Shown here piece after piece: positions 62,847-64,000 of a stretch of DNA of 64,000 nucleotides; the first letter of the stretch is position 1; the number at the start of each line of letters is the position of its first letter. The position numbers and the translations under genes were made by a program. The notes beneath the pieces were generated by a model, which did not search any database, was not told the DNA's origin, and saw only the letters and a list, made by a program, of their open reading frames with translations. Source of the stretch: Thiobius zoothamnicola (lineage in GTDB: Bacteria > Pseudomonadota > Gammaproteobacteria > Chromatiales > Chromatiaceae); contig OY782758.1 of assembly GCA_963678215.1 (NCBI GenBank), forward strand, positions 868,001 to 932,000, written 5' to 3'.

Positions 62847-64000
62847 CGGCAGCATCACACAAAACCCAGAACAAAGCATTGGTCAAACGCCAAGCCGCAT
62901 CAACCAACCCGGGAGACTGGGATCAAACGCTGTTCGCCGCCAGTCTGACACTGGTTGGATTCGGCATCATTATGGTGGCATCCAGTTCGATGCATTTGAG
63001 CAATGGCATTCCTTACCTGCAACGTCATTTACTGGCGTTGGCGATTGGCATCGTCGCTGCTCTGGCGATTTACCGTACGCCATCCACCTGGTGGTATAAA
63101 AGCAGCCTCTGGCTCTATGTCGCCGGGCTGATCCTGCTCGGCTTGGTCTACGTCCCAGGCTTGGGCTATAGCGCCAATGGCGCGCAACGCTGGATTCAAA
63201 TCGCCGGGTTCACCATTCAGGGCGGCGAATTGATGAAACTGTTTGTGGTGCTGTACCTGGCCGGTTATCTGATGCGCCGCCAGGATGAAATCGCGTTCAG
63301 CTTATGGGGCTTCGTAAAGCCGCTGGCGATGTTATTGGCACCTTGCATATTGCTGCTCCTGCAACCGGATTTCGGCGCGATCGCATTATTATTGATCATC
63401 ACTTTTTTGCTGTTGCTGCTGGCTGGTGCTTCATTACGTTGGTTGTTGGTGTTATTCGTCACGACCGTCGGCACGCTCGCCGCCATGATCGTGCTGTCGC
63501 CTTATCGCATGCAACGTATCACCAGCTTCACCAATCCCTGGAACGATCCACAAGGCACGGATTATCAACTGAGCAATGCATTGATTGCATTTGGCCGTGG
63601 CGAGTGGACCGGTGTCGGCCTGGGCAACGGCATTCAGAAGCAATCCTATCTGCCGGAGGCGCATACCGATTTCGTCATGGCGGTGATCGGCGAAGAGTTC
63701 GGCTTGCTCGGCACTTTGGTGGTGATCGGGTTGTTCAGCCTGATTATCTGGCGCGCCTTCCTGATCGGTGCTGACGCCAGACGGCGCCATGAGGTATACG
63801 CTTCTTTGGTCGCCTACGGCCTGGGCATCTGGCTTGGCTTGCAAGCTTTTATGAATATTGGCGTCAATATGGGACTGCTGCCGACCAAAGGCTTTCCCCT
63901 GCCCTTCCTCAGCTATGGCAACAACAGCCTGATCGTCAGTATCATCACCATCGCCATGCTGTTGCGCCTGCATCAGGAGAACAGCGCTTCAACCCACAAC
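62843..64000 (+). CDS. ftsW: Peptidoglycan glycosyltransferase FtsW, 3' end cut off
   Basis: SEDS-family septal glycosyltransferase. 386 residues are present; the stop lies outside. LLQPDFGAIALLL near residue 172, SYLPEAHTDFVMAVIGEEFG near 269 and the GLLPTKGFPLPFLSYGNNSL block near 352 are diagnostic. About nine to ten membrane helices are visible. Confidence 0.96.
   Translation, partial: MTAASHKTQNKALVKRQAASTNPGDWDQTLFAASLTLVGFGIIMVASSSMHLSNGIPYLQRHLLALAIGIVAALAIYRTPSTWWYKSSLWLYVAGLILLGLVYVPGLGYSANGAQRWIQIAGFTIQGGELMKLFVVLYLAGYLMRRQDEIAFSLWGFVKPLAMLLAPCILLLLQPDFGAIALLLIITFLLLLLAGASLRWLLVLFVTTVGTLAAMIVLSPYRMQRITSFTNPWNDPQGTDYQLSNALIAFGRGEWTGVGLGNGIQKQSYLPEAHTDFVMAVIGEEFGLLGTLVVIGLFSLIIWRAFLIGADARRRHEVYASLVAYGLGIWLGLQAFMNIGVNMGLLPTKGFPLPFLSYGNNSLIVSIITIAMLLRLHQENSASTHN

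Overview
The window is one continuous stretch of a free-living gammaproteobacterial chromosome of middling GC, tightly packed and rich in housekeeping genes. Protein sequences are gammaproteobacterial in style (prlC, hslR, holC, ubiK, sdhE, trhP, gluQ). The heat-shock genes combine a sigma-32-like dnaK promoter with HrcA and a CIRCE operator at groESL, which points away from Enterobacterales and towards the sulfur, methane or methanol-oxidising orders. The exact order cannot be fixed from this sequence. No rRNA, tRNA or CRISPR array was seen.

Layout. 1-4.5 kb: sodium-pump oxaloacetate decarboxylase genes (oadA cut by the left edge, oadG), a YadGH-type ABC exporter and a TSUP permease. 4.6-16.8 kb: a LysR regulator, cytochrome b561, aroC-prlC, ispF with an unknown partner, a PNPOx-like protein, trhP, sdhE, a nucleobase permease, a nitroreductase with a divergent HxlR regulator, and dapB. 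16.8-22.6 kb: hrcA-grpE-dnaK-dnaJ on the minus strand, with an AT-rich PIN-type toxin-antitoxin pair between dnaK and dnaJ. 22.8-31.5 kb: gluQ, a dead IS200/IS605 element, an MTA/SAH deaminase, leuA behind a possible leucine leader peptide, a family 4 uracil-DNA glycosylase, and a ferric-iron ABC permease and ATPase. 31.7-34.4 kb: a nitrogen-control operon (TorF-like porin, glnK, amtB) behind a readable sigma-54 promoter and NtrC-type site. 35-39.7 kb: fabI, a pesticin-like lysozyme gene paired with an LprI-like exported protein, then holB-tmk-mltG. 39.8-45 kb: glutaredoxin, hslR, a Cys-rich unknown, holC, two small exported proteins, rubredoxin and groESL. 45-48.7 kb: a restriction-modification island (methyltransferase, controller, putative endonuclease) bounded by insertion-sequence debris. 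48.8-64 kb: ubiK, comM and the division/cell-wall (dcw) cluster mraZ-rsmH-ftsL-ftsI-murE-murF-mraY, then a 3.1 kb AT-rich insertion (lipoprotein, small protein, Fic protein), then murD and ftsW, which runs off the right edge.

The most interesting parts are the accessory modules set into conserved operons: the lysozyme/LprI pair (candidate effector and immunity), the Fic-containing insertion inside the dcw cluster, the toxin-antitoxin pair inside the dnaKJ operon, the possible leuA leader, and the NtrC/sigma-54 operon that adds a porin to glnK-amtB.
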